Shown: piece by piece, positions 19,518 through 32,400 of the stretch
How positions within the stretch are numbered: the stretch's first letter is position 1
Layout: each line of letters begins with the position of its first letter
Origin: Dipteronia dyeriana
Taxonomy: Eukaryota; Streptophyta; Magnoliopsida; Sapindales; Sapindaceae
Reading direction: 5' to 3'
Assembly (NCBI GenBank): GCA_032871835.1
Contig: CM065299.1
Span: 82,217,652 to 82,281,651, forward strand
Length of the DNA stretch: 64,000 nt
Position numbers and translations under genes: made by a program
Notes under the pieces: generated by a model
What the model was told of the DNA's origin: nothing
Seen by the model: only the letters and a program-made list of their open reading frames with translations
The model's database searches: none

Positions 19518-20400
19518 ACATCTGAGAGTCAGATGGTTTCTGATAAGGATACACTACCACCTAGACGTAGTGAGAGGGTTGTGAGATAACCTGAACGCTA
19601 TTTAGCTATAGGTTAGGAACAAGGTGTTGTCTCTGCTGATAGTGTTGATGATCCATTGACATTTAAGAATGCAATGGAAGATCCTGATAAAGAGGAATGA
19701 CTTAAAGTCATGAATCTCGAGATGTAGTCCATGTACTCTAACTCAGTATGGGATCTTGTAGACTTACCGGATGGGGTAAAACCCATAGGGTGTAAGTGGA
19801 TCTACAAGAGAAAGAGAGGAGCATACGGGAAGGTAGAGATCTTTAAGGCAAGGCTAGTGGCTAAGGGTTATGCCCAGAAAGAGGGGGTCGATTATGAAGA
19901 GACCTTCTCGCCTGTAGCCATGTTTAAGTCTATTAGGATTCTTTTATCCATTGCTGCCTATTTCGATTATGAAATTTGGCAAATGGACGTCAAGACTGCA
20001 TTCTTGAATGGCAATCTTGATGAGAGCATCTATATGATGCAACCAGAGAGATTCGTGTCTCCAGATTAAGAGCAAAAGGTTTGCAAGCTGCAAAGGTCCA
20101 TCTATGGGCTTAAGCAAGCATCTAGATCTTGGAACATCAGGTTTGATGATGTGATCAAAACCTATGGCTTCGAGTAGAATGTCGATGAGCCTTGTGTCTA
20201 CAAGCGCATAATTGATAAGAAAGTAGTTTTCCTATACGTAGATGATATTTTATTCATTGGGAATGATGTGTGAGTGTTGTCTGATGTAAAGGGCTGGCTG
20301 GCTGGCTAGCCAATTTCAAATGAAAGATTTGGGAGAGGCGAGTTATGTTCTTGGGATCTAACTTATAAGGGATCGTAAGAACAAACTCATAGCACTGTCT
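19518..20400 (+). pseudogene. Copia-2 reverse transcriptase
   Basis: The longest open part (19731-20069) has G-C-K-W-I-Y-K-R-K, K-A-R-L-V-A-K-G-Y and Q-M-D-V-K-T-A-F-L-N-G. Further on are S-I-Y-G-L-K-Q-A and the catalytic L-Y-V-D-D-I-L-F motif (about 20232-20255), intact. In-frame stops occur near 19698, 19725, 20067 and 20176, and a duplicated GGCTGGCT run near 20290 shifts the frame. Confidence 0.92.
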
Positions 20401-20425
20401 CAGGCATCATATATCGATAAGATTC

Positions 20426-21200
20426 TTGTGCGATTTTCAATGCAAAACTCCAAGAAAGATAATTTACCTTCCAGGCATGGAGTTAATTTATAAATTATCT
20501 AAGGAACAGTGTCCTAAGACACCTCAAGAAGTTGAGGATATGAGACGTGTACCCTATGCATCGGCAGTAGGTAGTCTCATGTATGCTATGTTATGCATGA
20601 GACCGGACATCTGCTATGTAGTGGGAGTAGTCGGTAGATACCAGTCCAACCCAGGATTGGATCATTGGGTTGCTGTCAAGATAATTCTCAAGTATCTTCG
20701 GAGAACGAGAGACTATATGCTAGTGTATTCTGGGCAGGATATCCCGTTAGGATACACGGATTCTGATTTTCAGTCAGATAGGGATTCTAGGAAATCCACG
20801 TCTGGATCAGTATTCACCCTGGGTGGTGGAGCCATTATGTGGAGAAGTATCAAGCAATCTTGCATTGCTGACTCCACTATGGAAGCCAAATATGTAGCCA
20901 TTTGTGAAGCTGCTAAAGAGGCTGTTTGGCTCCGTAAGTTCTTGTGTGATCTGGAAGTTGTTCCAGATCTAGATAGGCCCATCAAACTTTATTGTGATAA
21001 CAGTGGTGCTATGGCTAATTCTAAAGAACCAAGAAGCCACAAAAGATTGAAGCATATATAGAGAAAGTATTATCTCATAAGAGAGATAATGGAGAGAGGA
21101 GATGTGATCGTCATAAAAAAAAGCCTTACAAGACAATCTTGCTGACCCATTTACAAAGACCTTACTGGCTAAAGTGTTTTTAAGTCACCTAGATGGTCTA
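20426..21200 (+). pseudogene. Copia-2 RNase H
   Basis: The open part at 20426-21061 contains Y-A-S-A-V-G-S-L-M-Y-A, G-Y-T-D-S-D-F, S-T-M-E-A-K-Y and L-Y-C-D-N-S-G-A, the usual acidic motifs of copia RNase H. A TAG at 21059-21061 replaces the codon after K-H-I. The last codons continue to about 21200 with further shifts. Confidence 0.92.
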
Positions 21201-21233
21201 GGGTTACGAGACATGCCTCACATGCTTTAGTGC

Positions 21234-21243
21234 AAGTGGGAGA
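21234..21243 (+). other. Polypurine tract of Copia-2
   Basis: AAGTGGGAGA lies just before the 3' LTR (TGTTGG at 21245). The same tract precedes the 3' LTR of Copia-3. Confidence 0.88.
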
Positions 21244-21244
21244 T

Positions 21245-22773
21245 TGTTGGGGTTTATGCCCTAAAGATGTAATTTGTAAGTGGATTTATAAAATAAATGA
21301 AAAGAAAAGTTCAATTCATTCTTGTTATGTTATTTATTTTATAAACTTGTGCATATATTTAAACATCCAAGATTGCCAGATGTAATCTCGAACTGTATAT
21401 ATGAGTGTCATATACGGATGAATACAGTAAGAGACGTGCAATCTAAAGAGTCCATAGATAACAAAAAAAGTTGGGTACTTTATTTGTGGTTAATCTATAA
21501 TTGCGGTCCATTCCGTAATGTATGATGATTCTATCTTGAATCATTCATATAAGATATGGGAATGGAGGCACCTTGTATGATGTGATCATATAGGAATGCG
21601 CCATGATCTATATGAATCTCTCACAAAGATCAGTTTACCGATGAGATTCATATATATCAACTAATGATGGCTATATGTGGGTGATCTTAATTCTAAGTGT
21701 CTTATCGACTCCTTCAGGTTAAATCGTAGTCTTGATATACCATGGGTAAGGCCATATGCATTTCCTGATCAATATACTCCGTATGTTGGGATTACGGTTT
21801 GGCTTGTGGCTGGGAAGGTTTGTACACAATAGTGGAATCCACTCATTCTTGTGAGAAATAGATGGTAGTTCCCTTAAGGGTTGATTCGAGGCTTAGAAAA
21901 TATGAGCGCTCTCCTAATTCCGTGAGGAAATAGGATTTATTGTTCATTATAGAATCAATGGTACTGAAAGGATATATGTAATTAGAGGGGTATAACGGAC
22001 ATTATGACCCAGCTCTAATTATGAACTACTGTGGAGGATCACACCATATGTAATAGCTATATCGATGGACACCGAGTTGTATCGGTCTGTGTAAAAGCGT
22101 CTACAGTTGAGAGAGTGCAGTTTCGGGTTTTTAGTGGAATAACACCGGAGTTAATAATCAAGGAATATTAATTAAAGAGTTTAATTAATGATTTCGAGGA
22201 TTATTGGAGCTCAAAATATTGTGGGTCCATTAGGTCCCCTTGCTAGGCCGATTGACTTAGGTAATAAGGGTCAAGGTTAATTAATTGGATTGTCCAATTA
22301 ATTATGTTACAAAAGTAACATGTATATATTCGAAAATTAATTGAATAATGAGATTATTTAATTAATGAATGTTTATAGTTAAATTAATTAAATAATTAGA
22401 TTATTTAATTATATTGATAATTATGAATTATTAATTAACTATTAATTGGAGGGTGTTAGTTGATATATGGATTTAGGTGAAGATAAAATAATAGGATTAT
22501 TTTCATCTTACTCAATCATTTATCTAAGTATTTGAATTTAAGTTTGAATTTAAAATAATTATTATCACTTTTAATATATTAGATATATTTGAAAAGGATA
22601 ATTAAAAGATATATATAAATTAATAACACAAGAGATTGCATTGGATGCAAATTGGTGCGTGCATGAAACAATAGTCAAAAGAAGAATTTGCATAGGATGC
22701 AAATACTTAATAAATATATAATATATATATATATAAAAGCAATAGCATGCGAGTCATATAGCAAAAGCAACAG

Positions 22774-22817
<44 letters not shown>

Positions 22818-23303
22818 CAACAACAGTGTGTAGTCATATAGCAAGAGCAACCTACTTAGATATATATATATAAAGCAGCGGTGGGTGCAACATTATATAG
22901 ATATATAAAGCAAGCAGTGGCGTGAGATAAATATATATATTGTTTCATGTTTTGTGTGTTTTTTAAACACATAGAAGAAAGAGTTTCTTCAAATCTCTTT
23001 ACATCCTCCATTCAAGTTCCTGAGATAGTGACGCGCCCACACCCAGTTACCAATCCCCGGAGATAACGAGGAAGATCGAGTGGTTCAGACAGGAGCATAA
23101 CGTAAAGTGAAGGAGCCTCCAAACGTTGGTATGTTCTTCTGATTTTATTGATTACAATTTCCTATGTTTACATATTGTATGTATTAGTTCCGAAAAATAA
23201 TTACGATCCAAAGTTCACTGGTCCCAGATGCAGATATGATCTGCATATATAAAAATTTTAAAACCTAGTTCCGCTGCGTGACCGGTGAAACGGGGTTCCA
23301 ATA
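21245..23303 (+). repeat. 3' LTR of Copia-2 (2,059 bp)
   Basis: It starts TGTTGGGGTTTATGCCC and ends 'ggttccaata', where the last CA has become TA. It carries a (TA)n tract at about 22774-22814 and a shorter one at 22858-22873. It is very similar to the 5' LTR and to the solo LTR at 30535-32676. Confidence 0.95.
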
Positions 23304-23308
23304 GTCAC
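23304..23308. other. Target-site duplication of Copia-2, right copy (GTCAC)
   Basis: It is identical to 6780-6784. Confidence 0.92.
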
Positions 23309-23315
23309 TTACCCC

Positions 23316-23324
23316 TATATATAG
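23316..23324 (+). promoter_or_regulatory. TATA box candidate for the Tat antisense ORF
   Basis: TATATATAG lies about 140 bases before the first ATG (23458) of the plus-strand coding region, with a C/T-rich leader between. It belongs to the Tat element (right of the Copia-2 TSD) but points opposite to gag-pol. Confidence 0.45.
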
Positions 23325-24339
23325 CTCAAAAACTTTTCATTTTTCCTCATGATTTCATAGTGACTTCTCGTAAAGAACCCTAACTTCTCTTTTCCTCTAG
23401 ATTTTGGCTTTCCATCTTCAAACTTGTGTTTTCATCACCTTCGTGCACATCCCAGCTATGGACCCAACTCTTTGTTATCGTTATTTTGAGCTTTTTATGC
23501 ATGCCATCGAGATTGGCGATAAAGAAAATATCATTAGGCTCTAGTCTCTTCTTTGGGGTCGTTTTCCTTCATTCCAACCCGTCACTTTAGATGTGGATTA
23601 TTCTATGGCCTGTCCCGGGTTTTTTCCTTCCTCTTCTAATCCTTTTGGTTCCACTTATGTTGGTGTCCATCCAGATATATCGAATACTACGAGGCAATCT
23701 TCCAAGGCTTCTCATAAGAAGACTGTTTGCTTAGCAAGCGAATTGAAGATAACTTCTCAGACATTAAAGATGAAGGGTGTTTCGAGGGAGTGACGAGCTC
23801 GTGATCGGTCTATTTCTGTACATGTTTTAGATCCCCATTTCCTATTATTTGTGCTTTGTTCTTGGTTAAAATTAGGTATTTTATGTGTTTGTTGAGCATG
23901 TATATGTCACATTCCATTCAAGAGGTGTTAGATGTTATTTTGGAGAAAAAAGAGCAAAAAGTCGATTTTCGGCCAGTGCAGAACAGCCATATTGCGGGGC
24001 CTATATCTCTCAGCTCTAATCGAATTGTGTGTCCTACTGCCTATGGATTGAAATCCCCGGAAGTCTAGTTTTCGGCCCACTTTACGGATCACAATTATGA
24101 TATTTTTAGAAGAAGTTATGTCTGTTTTAGTACCTGATGGTCAGATCAGTCATAATTCCGTGAATAATGACGAGATTTATTTTCCAAATTGTCGGAATGG
24201 GAAATATTTCCTTCTTGGAATTGTTTGGGAGTCTTGTGCAAACAAATTGAAACCTAATCCTAATCTTCCTTCAATAAGTAGTCTTTTTATTGGATTAGGA
24301 AAGAAATAAAATCCCAAAAAGGTAAAGTTCTATATTGTA

Positions 24340-25366
24340 ATTGATTTCCTTGTTTAAGGACATGACATAGCATTTATACCTATTTAAACCCCATGTGAAC
24401 CATAATTTCGGGGGGAGGGAAGTCAAGGGAGGTCCCAAGCCACCAAGGGGGCCGTCCCCTACCACTCCACCACCACTCTATCACCATACACCTTTCATTC
24501 ATCTTTACACATCAAATATTCAAAGACGAAGAAGAATAATTCATCATTGAAGACTTGAAGAACTCATTGATGGCTAAGATGGGTTTTATCTTTTCTTTCT
24601 CTTCTCTTATTTTCATCATGTGTAACTAACTAATATTAGGGAATCGATGTGAACCTCTATGAATGCTCTTTATTAGAATTGACGATATTTTCATTAATTC
24701 GAGTTTTGATTTATTCAATTCATCCTATGTCTTAATTCTTTATTTTTGTTAATGCATGATCATATGTTGGCATGAATTTAGGGTTTTGATAATTTAATGA
24801 TTGAGGTTGGAGTATTGATCTATACGTAATCTTAATTAATATTCAATTGAATGGATAAAACTGATCTTAGCATTGATCTATGCAAGTAGGTTTTGGTTCA
24901 TTGTTCTTGTACTTAATGGGTTCTCGATTGTAGTTTGCGCCATTGATCTATGGGTAAATTGTAATTGAGAACACTTGATTCATCCCAGGATCATACGGTA
25001 ACAATCATACTTAAGATAAGCACAAACCCTTAACTTGATTAATATTTTGTTTTCAAAGTCAATTCGAAACATTAAGTAAACATAGTTGGGGAGCATTGAT
25101 GACCTAATTCTTCCATCTCTTGATCACAACACCAATTCTTTGTTAAATTGCTCTCATAGGATAATTTAGTTTTAATTCAATCTTCAAACAATCTCTTCAC
25201 AACAAATCTCTCGGTTACTTTTGATTTAATTAGAATTAGAATTAGTTATAATCAGTAAATCACTTTTCCTCATGGGAACGATCCTTACTTGCCGCTGTAC
25301 GATATCTTCACGATTCGTGCACTTGCGAGTATTGTTTTTATAAACACGATTTACATCACATCAACT
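24340..25366 (+). mobile_element. Solo-LTR-like insert in the Tat antisense ORF
   Basis: This block interrupts the antisense ORF and reads like a plant gypsy LTR. It has a TATTTAAAC box near 24381, C-rich sequence after it, and an end region 'cgatccttacttgccgctgta' typical of Athila/Tat-type LTR 3' ends, closing near 'acatcacatca'. I could not find a convincing TSD or left edge, so the left boundary is a guess and the type is inferred from style. Confidence 0.4.
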
Positions 25367-27206
25367 CGCCCGCTTATATTTTTAGTGGACCATTCTTGCG
25401 CCTTCGATCTTGAAATAAATGTAGTGACAGATGAAGAACTCATAAAGTTTATGGATCGGTTTGATCTCCCTCATTCAGTGAAACTATCCTATAGTGGTAA
25501 TCGCGTAGTGTGAAACCCACCCCTAGCGCGGTTACAACCTATATGGCAATGTTATCTTCTAGGGTGACTTTCCCTTTACAACCCTTCATTGCTCACTTTT
25601 TGACGAACGCGGGTGCAACCCCAGCCTAACTGACTCCTAACCCGTATTGGGTGCTTATCAGTCTGTGGCACTTATGGAATTTTTTTTTGGAGATAAGTAC
25701 CCTTCGACTCTGTAGGAGGTACACAATTTTTATGCTCTGGGTCGATCAGACGCTGGTAGGACTTTTTACCTTCAATCGACACCTCATAGCAGCTAGATCC
25801 CTCATGGTTACAAGGAAAAGCCCACCCTTCCAACGCATAAGGACCATAAGGGCTTCATCTGGGGTTTCCATCATCTAACAAGTACTGGAAGAATAGTTGG
25901 TTCTTCATCAACGGAGATTGGGGTGAGGTCGTAGTAGCCGATCCATCCTATCGGCTAAACCGAAATATAGTCCTAAGGCATTTATGTAGCCTCGAGCTAT
26001 GGAACAAGACTACACCTGTTATGACTATGGAGCAAGCTGATATGGTCGTCAAAGCGGCCCAAACCTCTTGGGAGGTTCGAGACCGTCGTAACTTGTACTC
26101 AGAAAAAGAGTTGATTGAATTGGGCCTCTTTCTCGAGATATATGCTCAGCGCAGACGCAATAGGTCTTTGTTTTTAAGTTCTCCTGATGATGGATTATCA
26201 TTATTGTTGTTGCTCAATATTTCCTATGATGCCTTCCTTTTCAGTAAATGGGCTGGATATTGTTGTTGGTGAGAAAGTTGAGAAGGCTAAGAACCTTGAT
26301 CAAGTAAGCCGAAAAGTTACCGCTGACGAAGTGGCTCAAGACATAGCTTCTTCGAAACATGACTTGGTGAAGCATGTTTACGAGTCTGATCATGACTTCT
26401 TGACAACTCCCGTTGACCATGTTGTGGCAAGTAGCCGTAATGCCTCTCCCCCTCGGAGAGGTTGGAGCGATCAAAGGAGGTATTCTAAAGATATTCCAGA
26501 CCGGGTTCATTCTTCCACGAAGGGATCTGACCTTGAAAGGTCAAGTATGGAGAGATCTAGTCGAGATAGACCCTTTTGGGACAGACAAAGTTGAGAGGAA
26601 CCAAGTAAGGGCACATCCCATAAAACTATATCTGATGACAATGTCTCTAGCAGTAAAGTAGCCAAGATAGTTGAATGATCTTCTACCCCCGAGGTTATCC
26701 AAAAATGAAAGAAGATTAAAAACGAGGCACACCCATTGAATACACAGTCGGGGGCTACCCTCATTTTTTTTAATGAAGATGAGGAAGAGGAAGAGGACGA
26801 TCAGGGGACCCTAACTAAACCAATTCTTAGGGAGTGACGATCGAAGAAAAAAGAGTGATCGAGGGGTTACAGCGTCTTCCGTTATCCCACATGGAGCAGC
26901 TAAGGCCACTGTAGCAATATCTCCTATATCTTGCCTTGTGCCTTCTCAAGTTTAACCCGATCGTTTCCTAGCCGGTCTCCAACACACCGTCCAGGGAAGG
27001 TTCCCATGGAGTTTTCAATCAAACGTCAAATTGTCTTGAAAGATTCTGACTCCAATGATAGGGACCACATCTCAGAGGAATTGTTCATTGACGAAGATGT
27101 GCTAGGCGTCACAGAGGAACAATTGCTTAGTCCAGTGCCAAAATCGAGGGTTGGTGCTGTAAGTGAAACTTGTTGAAGATGCCTCTGCAACCCAGTATGG
27201 GGATAA

Positions 27207-27223
27207 CCCCCCCCCCCCCCCCC
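27207..27223. repeat. Poly-C tract of 17 bases
   Basis: Seventeen consecutive C lie inside antisense-ORF coding sequence and would encode Pro repeats. It is a likely site of length change and frame loss. Confidence 0.97.
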
Positions 27224-28533
27224 TCCTTACACCAGCTGGGTCTTTGGCTAAGGACGGTGTTAGCGAAGGTCAAGCTTTAGAGGGGCAAAATCGTGAAGCT
27301 CTTGAGGTTACCCCTCAGGCTGATGAAAGTATCAAGATTGGCACAACCCTTCCTATAGCACTTCCAATTGTCTCTACTTCTGATCGACCCATTCCTTCGA
27401 TAACTCTGGACGCTCTAACCTCTAGGGCTCCTCACTCAAGTGAATCTTGAGATGACCCCATTTCCATGCTCCGTTTCATGTCTGTCGGTGAAGGATATAT
27501 TGGTGATGGCTACTGGAAGGGGGCTAGGGCTGATAGTCCATCTGAGCGGGTTCGAATTACCCACCTTGTGTTTTCCCTAAATCTCACTTTCTTTTCAGGC
27601 GGTGGAAGAGCTGACCCGGGCCTTGGCTTCTTAAAAGAGGCAGGCTATGGAGATATCCAAGCTGAAGAAGGCCATTGCTGAAAAAGATGATGCTCTCAAG
27701 TCTTCTTCTGCCAGCGCTTCTAAAGTTAAACAGTACGAGAAGGAGCCAAGGACCCATGCTGCAACCGAGCTTGCTCTGAGAAAAACAATAGCCAATATCC
27801 AGAATAGGGCTTCCGCATCTGAGGCAACCCTCAAACAGCTCACTTCGAGAAATGCTGAACTAGAGAAGAGGGTCGTCAGAGCGGAGTCACTGAATGCTCA
27901 GCTTGAATTAAAGGTCATTTTGCTGAAACAGCGGAGAAAAAAGCTCAAGAGAAGACTCATCTTGCCCAGGACACCCTTACCTCTGCCTAGGAGGCCATGT
28001 TTGAAATGTAACAGGCATCTGAGGAGGATCGAATGCATTATGAATTCTTGGCCAAGAGTTTAGAGCAACAACAAGTTATCATGGAAGTGCTTTCGTAGGA
28101 GGCTAGGTCAGCCATTGAGGTTCAAAACGTGGATCGCTATAAAAGATCCCCAACTTTTGATGTTGTCATGCTGAGGGAATTTGAGAGGGGACTGACCACC
28201 GCTTGGGCTTTCTTCGAGGTCAAAGATAGATCTTTAAAAGAGGCTCGTCGTAAATGGGATAGGGCTATTAGGAAGCATAAGGATGAGTCCCTGGAGGCTA
28301 TAAGAAACCAGAGAATTCGTTGGAGGGCTTATTGCTGGTCGATCGAGAAAGACCCTCATCTTATGCATCTGGAGCTTCTTTTAACATCTTTTCTGGTGGT
28401 CTTCCATGCTAATAAGAAGAGCAGTGCCTTAACCAAGGGTGTAGACATTGGTCTTTTTCCTATCATGAATTATTCTCCCTTTATGGTTGATCAGCCCGAG
28501 GATAACATCACTTGGTCGGATTTCAAAACTTGA

Positions 28534-29709
28534 GCCAAGACCATGGCAGCGATGCTTCTTTTTGTGGTTCCAAGCTTGAAGGTCCCTTCAATAACTCAAG
28601 CATTAGAAGTTTATCTTCTTTTTAGTAATCGTTGCTTTGTGATCGTTTACTCTTTTAATAAAACAAAATTTATTTTTCTTGTTGTTTCCGAACGCTTTAT
28701 GACTAACTGTAACCACCTATTGACTTGGATTATGTGAGTCAGACCACATCTGAGTTAATCATTTTGGTTGTAATCATATCCTTTCCCTTAATCCTTTTGA
28801 CCCTGACCCGGATGCTTTATTGACCCAAACTACACTGAGTCTGTCGTCCTGACGTTGGCCAAGCAACTTCATGTGACAGAGCTTGTAACGGCTTTTGTGC
28901 GGGGTCCGCTCGGGTTTGCCGATTTGTTATTCGATCCCTGACTGTCTTGTTGTTGTTGTGTCAAGAAGTGTTCTTTTATAACCCATTAACATGGTATCTA
29001 ATTTATAGACTTTTGTCTTTTATCTGTCAACTAGGTCATTGGGACGTCTCCTAATAGTTTGTTGATCAAGATTAGTTGCAACAAGGTATCATATATTTTA
29101 TTGACTTCGGGTGCTTTGACTGTGCTTGTTTTTAAGTAAAAATACTTATCCCTTGTTCAACTCTTGTCGCATCCCATTAGGGCTTATGTCCTGAAGGCAT
29201 TCTAACAGTGCTTCATTGCACACAGTTAGTTTCGGTGAGTGTACGCTGTCTTTGCAACATACGTTTTCGACCCCTTCATTGGGCCTCTCGGGTGCCCCTA
29301 CCTGACACTAAGCAGTTTCTAAGTTCCCCGAGATTGCTCTTGTATACGAAAACAAAGTTTTTGAACATTATTCTTGACTTTTGAAATTATTCCCTCAAAG
29401 GGCTTTTATTAAATGCTGAAAAGAAACTTAAAATAATCAACTAATAGAGTAAAATCAATTTATAAAAAAGTAAGAAAAAATAAGAAGAACTAAGGGACCT
29501 CTAAGGGTAGAACATTTTTAGGTCTTAGGCGTTGCATGGCCTAGGTAATCGCTTTCTTCTAGTCGGGCAAGGCGGTACGCCCCGTGCCTGGCCAACCTGA
29601 CTACCTAGTATGAGCCATCCTATTTATCTGCCAAGGACCATACCGCTTTGCCTCTTGTATTGGGTGACACCCTTCTTAGAACAAGATCTTCAAGTTAGAA
29701 TCTTTTGAT
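28534..29709 (-). other. Tat element spacer between pol end and antisense ORF
   Basis: About 1.2 kb without a recognisable protein on either strand. The sequence is of mixed composition with no clear repeats. It is probably the 3' untranslated part of gag-pol (minus) and of the antisense ORF (plus), which converge here. Confidence 0.6.
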
Positions 29710-30529
29710 TTAGACATGCGATTTATAGTATCTAGCGACCTTTTGCTGGTAGGCTGCAATCCTGATTCTCGACATATCTCTTTTTTCTTCCAACTCGTCT
29801 AAGTTTTGTCTCATCATCTCAGCGTTCAACTCGGGGTGGAAGAGATTCACCTTAGGTGAGTTATGAACTAATTCAACCGAGATTATCGTCTTCTCCCCGA
29901 ATGCCAATGAGTAAGGGGTTTCCCCTGTCGAGGTCCTTTTTGTGGTCCAATAGGCCCATATAACCTCATGTAGCTTATCTGCCTAGTTCCCTTTCTTGGC
30001 ATCTGGTTTTACCTTAAGGGTGTGCTTGATTATCTTGTTTACTACTTCTGTCTGACCATTGGTCTGAGGGTGAGATGGTGTTGCATAATAATTCTTTATG
30101 TCAAAATCCCGACATATATTCCTGAAATTGTCACTATCAAATTGAGTTTTATTGTCCGTAATTATCATGCCTGGGATTCCAAACCGGTTGATGACATTCT
30201 TCCTGACGAAACTCATAGTATTGGCTTCAGTTATGTGTACTAGAGCCTCTGCCTCGACCCATTTAGTGAAATAATCTACAGCCACAAGGATATGCTTTGC
30301 CCTACCTTTGGTTGCAGCTGGCATTGGACCGATCAAATCCAATCCCCACATGGCAAATGGCCAGGGTGATGACAAGCTCCTAAATTGTTTGGGAGGCCTC
30401 TTTATGTCGTTGGCTATCTTTTGACATCCCCCACAATGTTCGACGACAGCCTGAGTCTTGAAATAGGGTCGGCCAATATAAGCCTTGTCTGAGAGTTTTG
30501 CGGGCCAAGCTTTTACCTCCCGAGTGGTT
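29710..30529 (-). pseudogene. Tat integrase core and C-terminal part
   Basis: The frame at 29983-30534 contains H-C-G-G-C-Q-K-I (the second half of the HHCC zinc site), G-L-D-L-I-G-P-M (first Asp), I-I-T-D-N-K-T-Q-F (second Asp) and N-G-Q-T-E-V-V-N-K (Glu), all catalytic residues present. A stop follows K-K-G-N at about 29980, and coding continues at 29710-29907 with L-A-F-G-E-K and the E-K-R-D-M-S-R-I-R-I-A-A-Y segment. The N-terminal zinc part is cut off by the solo LTR at 30535; remnants lie at 32682-32750. Confidence 0.93.
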
Positions 30530-30534
30530 CCCAC
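30530..30534. other. Target-site duplication of the solo LTR, left copy (CCCAC)
   Basis: It is identical to 32677-32681 and directly flanks the LTR start TGTTAGGG. Confidence 0.92.
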
Positions 30535-32118
30535 TGTTAGGGTTTATGCCCTAAAGATGTAATTTGTAAATAGATTTATGAAATAAATAAAAGGAAAAGT
30601 TCGATTCATTATTGTTGTGTTGTTTATTTTATAACTTGTGCATATATTTAACATCCAAGATTGCCGGATGTAATCTCAAACTGTGTATATGAGTGTCACA
30701 TACGGATGAATACAGTAAGAGACGTGCAATCTAAAGAGTCCATAGATAACAAATAAAGTTGGGTACTTTATTTGTGGTTAATCTATAGCTGCGGTCCATT
30801 CCGTAATGTACGATGATTCTATCGTAAATCATTCATATGAGATATGAGAATGAAGGCACCTTGTATGATGTGATCAAATAGGACTAGGCCATGATCTATA
30901 TGAATCTCTCACCAAGATCCGTTTACCGATGAGATTCATATATATCAACTAATGATGGCTATATATGGGTGATTTTAATCTTGAGTGTCTTATCGACTCC
31001 TTTAGATTAAATTGTGGTCTTTAACATATCATGGGTGAGGTCAGATGCATTTCCTGATCAATATACTCTGTATGTTAGGATTACGGTTTGGCTTGTGGCT
31101 GGGAAGGTTTGTACACAATAGTGGAATCCACTCCTTCTTGTGAGAAGTAGATGATAGTTCCCTTAAGGGTTGATTCGAGGCTTGGACAATATGAGCGCTC
31201 TCCTAATTCCATGAGGAAATAGGATTTATTGTTCATTATAGAATCAATGGTACTGAAAGGATATATGTAATTAGAGGGGTATAACAGACATTATGACCCA
31301 ACTCTAATTATGAACTATTGTGGAGGATCACACCATATGTAATAGCTATATCGATGGACACCGAATTGTATCAGTCCGTGTAAAAGCGTCTGCAGTTGAG
31401 AGAGTGCATCTTCGGGTTTTTAGTGGAATAACACCGGAGTTAATAATCAAGGAATATTAATTAAAGAGTTTAATTAATGATTCTGAGGATTATTGGAGCT
31501 CAAAATATTGTGGGTCCATTACGTCCCTTGATAGCCCGATCGATTTAGGTAACAAGGGTCACGATTAATTAATTGGATTGTCTAATTATTTGTGGTACAA
31601 AAGTGACACGTATTTATTCAGAAATTAATTGAATAATGAGATTATTTAATTAATGAGATTATTTAATTAATGAATGTTAATAGTTAAATTAATTAAATAA
31701 TTAGATTATTTAATTATATTGATAATTATAAATTATTAATTAACTATTAAATGGAGGGTGTTAGTTGATATATGGATTTAGGTGAAGATAAAATAATATG
31801 ATTATTTTATTTTACTAAATCGTTTATCTAAGTATTTGAATTTAAGTTTGAATTTAAAATACTTATTATCACTTTTAATATATTAGATATATTTGAAAAG
31901 GATAATTAAAAGATATATATCAATTATAACACAAGAGATTGCATTGGATGCAAATTGGTGTGTGCATATATATAAGTGTTTGTATAGGATACAAACAAGG
32001 ATTTTTTTATATATTTTTTATTTTCTTTTGAAAAAAAAAAGAGGATTGATTTTTTATCCAAAAAAAAAAAGATTTGCGTGTGCATGAATCAAACACAGAA
32101 AAAGGGAGAGAGATCAAG

Positions 32119-32184
<66 letters not shown>

Positions 32185-32192
32185 GTATATAT
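32119..32192. repeat. (TA)n plus (TATG)n microsatellite in the solo LTR
   Basis: About 26 TA units are followed by 'tgtatgtatgtatgtatata'. It is positionally related to the TA tracts in the Copia-2 LTRs. Confidence 0.95.
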
Positions 32193-32400
32193 TTGTTTTT
32201 GGGTTTTGAACGGAGGTGGTGCGAACTGTACAGTGACAAAAATATATATATATTATTTTTATAACTAGAATTGTTCTAGTTAATTTTCTCTTAGAAGAAA
32301 GAGTTTCTTCAATTCTCTCTACATCCTCCATTGAAGTTCCTGAGACCGTGACGCGCCCACATGCAATTACCAGTTTTGGGAGATAGCGAGGAAGATTGAG

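Larger units (their letters stand above)
6785..23303 (+). mobile_element. Copia-2: Ty1/copia retrotransposon with long LTRs, carrying a viral insertion
   Basis: The parts in order are: 5' LTR 6785-8436 plus 15688-16121 (about 2.08 kb without the viral insert), initiator-Met-tRNA primer site 16124-16135, a long leader, gag, protease, integrase, RT and RNase H, polypurine tract 21234-21243, and 3' LTR 21245-23303 (2,059 bp). TSD GTCAC is on both sides. The coding region has many stops, and gag has an internal deletion. It lies in the 3' untranslated part of the Tat element in the opposite orientation. Confidence 0.95.
23458..28533 (+). pseudogene. Antisense ORF (aORF) of the Tat element, plant 'putative gypsy type transposon' family, broken
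   Basis: Plus-strand coding lies downstream of the minus-strand pol, the place of the antisense ORF known in Tat/Retand-type elements. Recognisable parts are E-L-I-K-F-M-D-R-F-D-L-P (about 25435-25475), M-A-M-L-S-S-R-V-T-F-P-L-Q-P-F (about 25535-25590), L-I-S-L-W-H-L-W-N-F (25651 on), a charged region at 26190-26594, and a coiled-coil segment (27647-28063) with Lys/Glu heptads and S-K-L-K-K-A-I-A-E-K-D. A last piece is at 28129-28533. Acceptor-like pyrimidine tracts ending in AG lie near 26245 and 27600, so introns are likely. Frameshifts, stops and an LTR-like insert break it. The function of the family is unknown. Confidence 0.72.

Noticed and set aside
24340..25366. Complete solo LTR with TSD
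   Set aside because: Style fits an LTR, but no matching 5-bp flanks or left TG edge could be found, so only a low-confidence insert is reported.
23593..28533. Host protein-coding gene on the plus strand
   Set aside because: Position opposite to Tat gag-pol, within the two Tat LTRs, and similarity to the gypsy-type antisense ORF family make it part of the retrotransposon.
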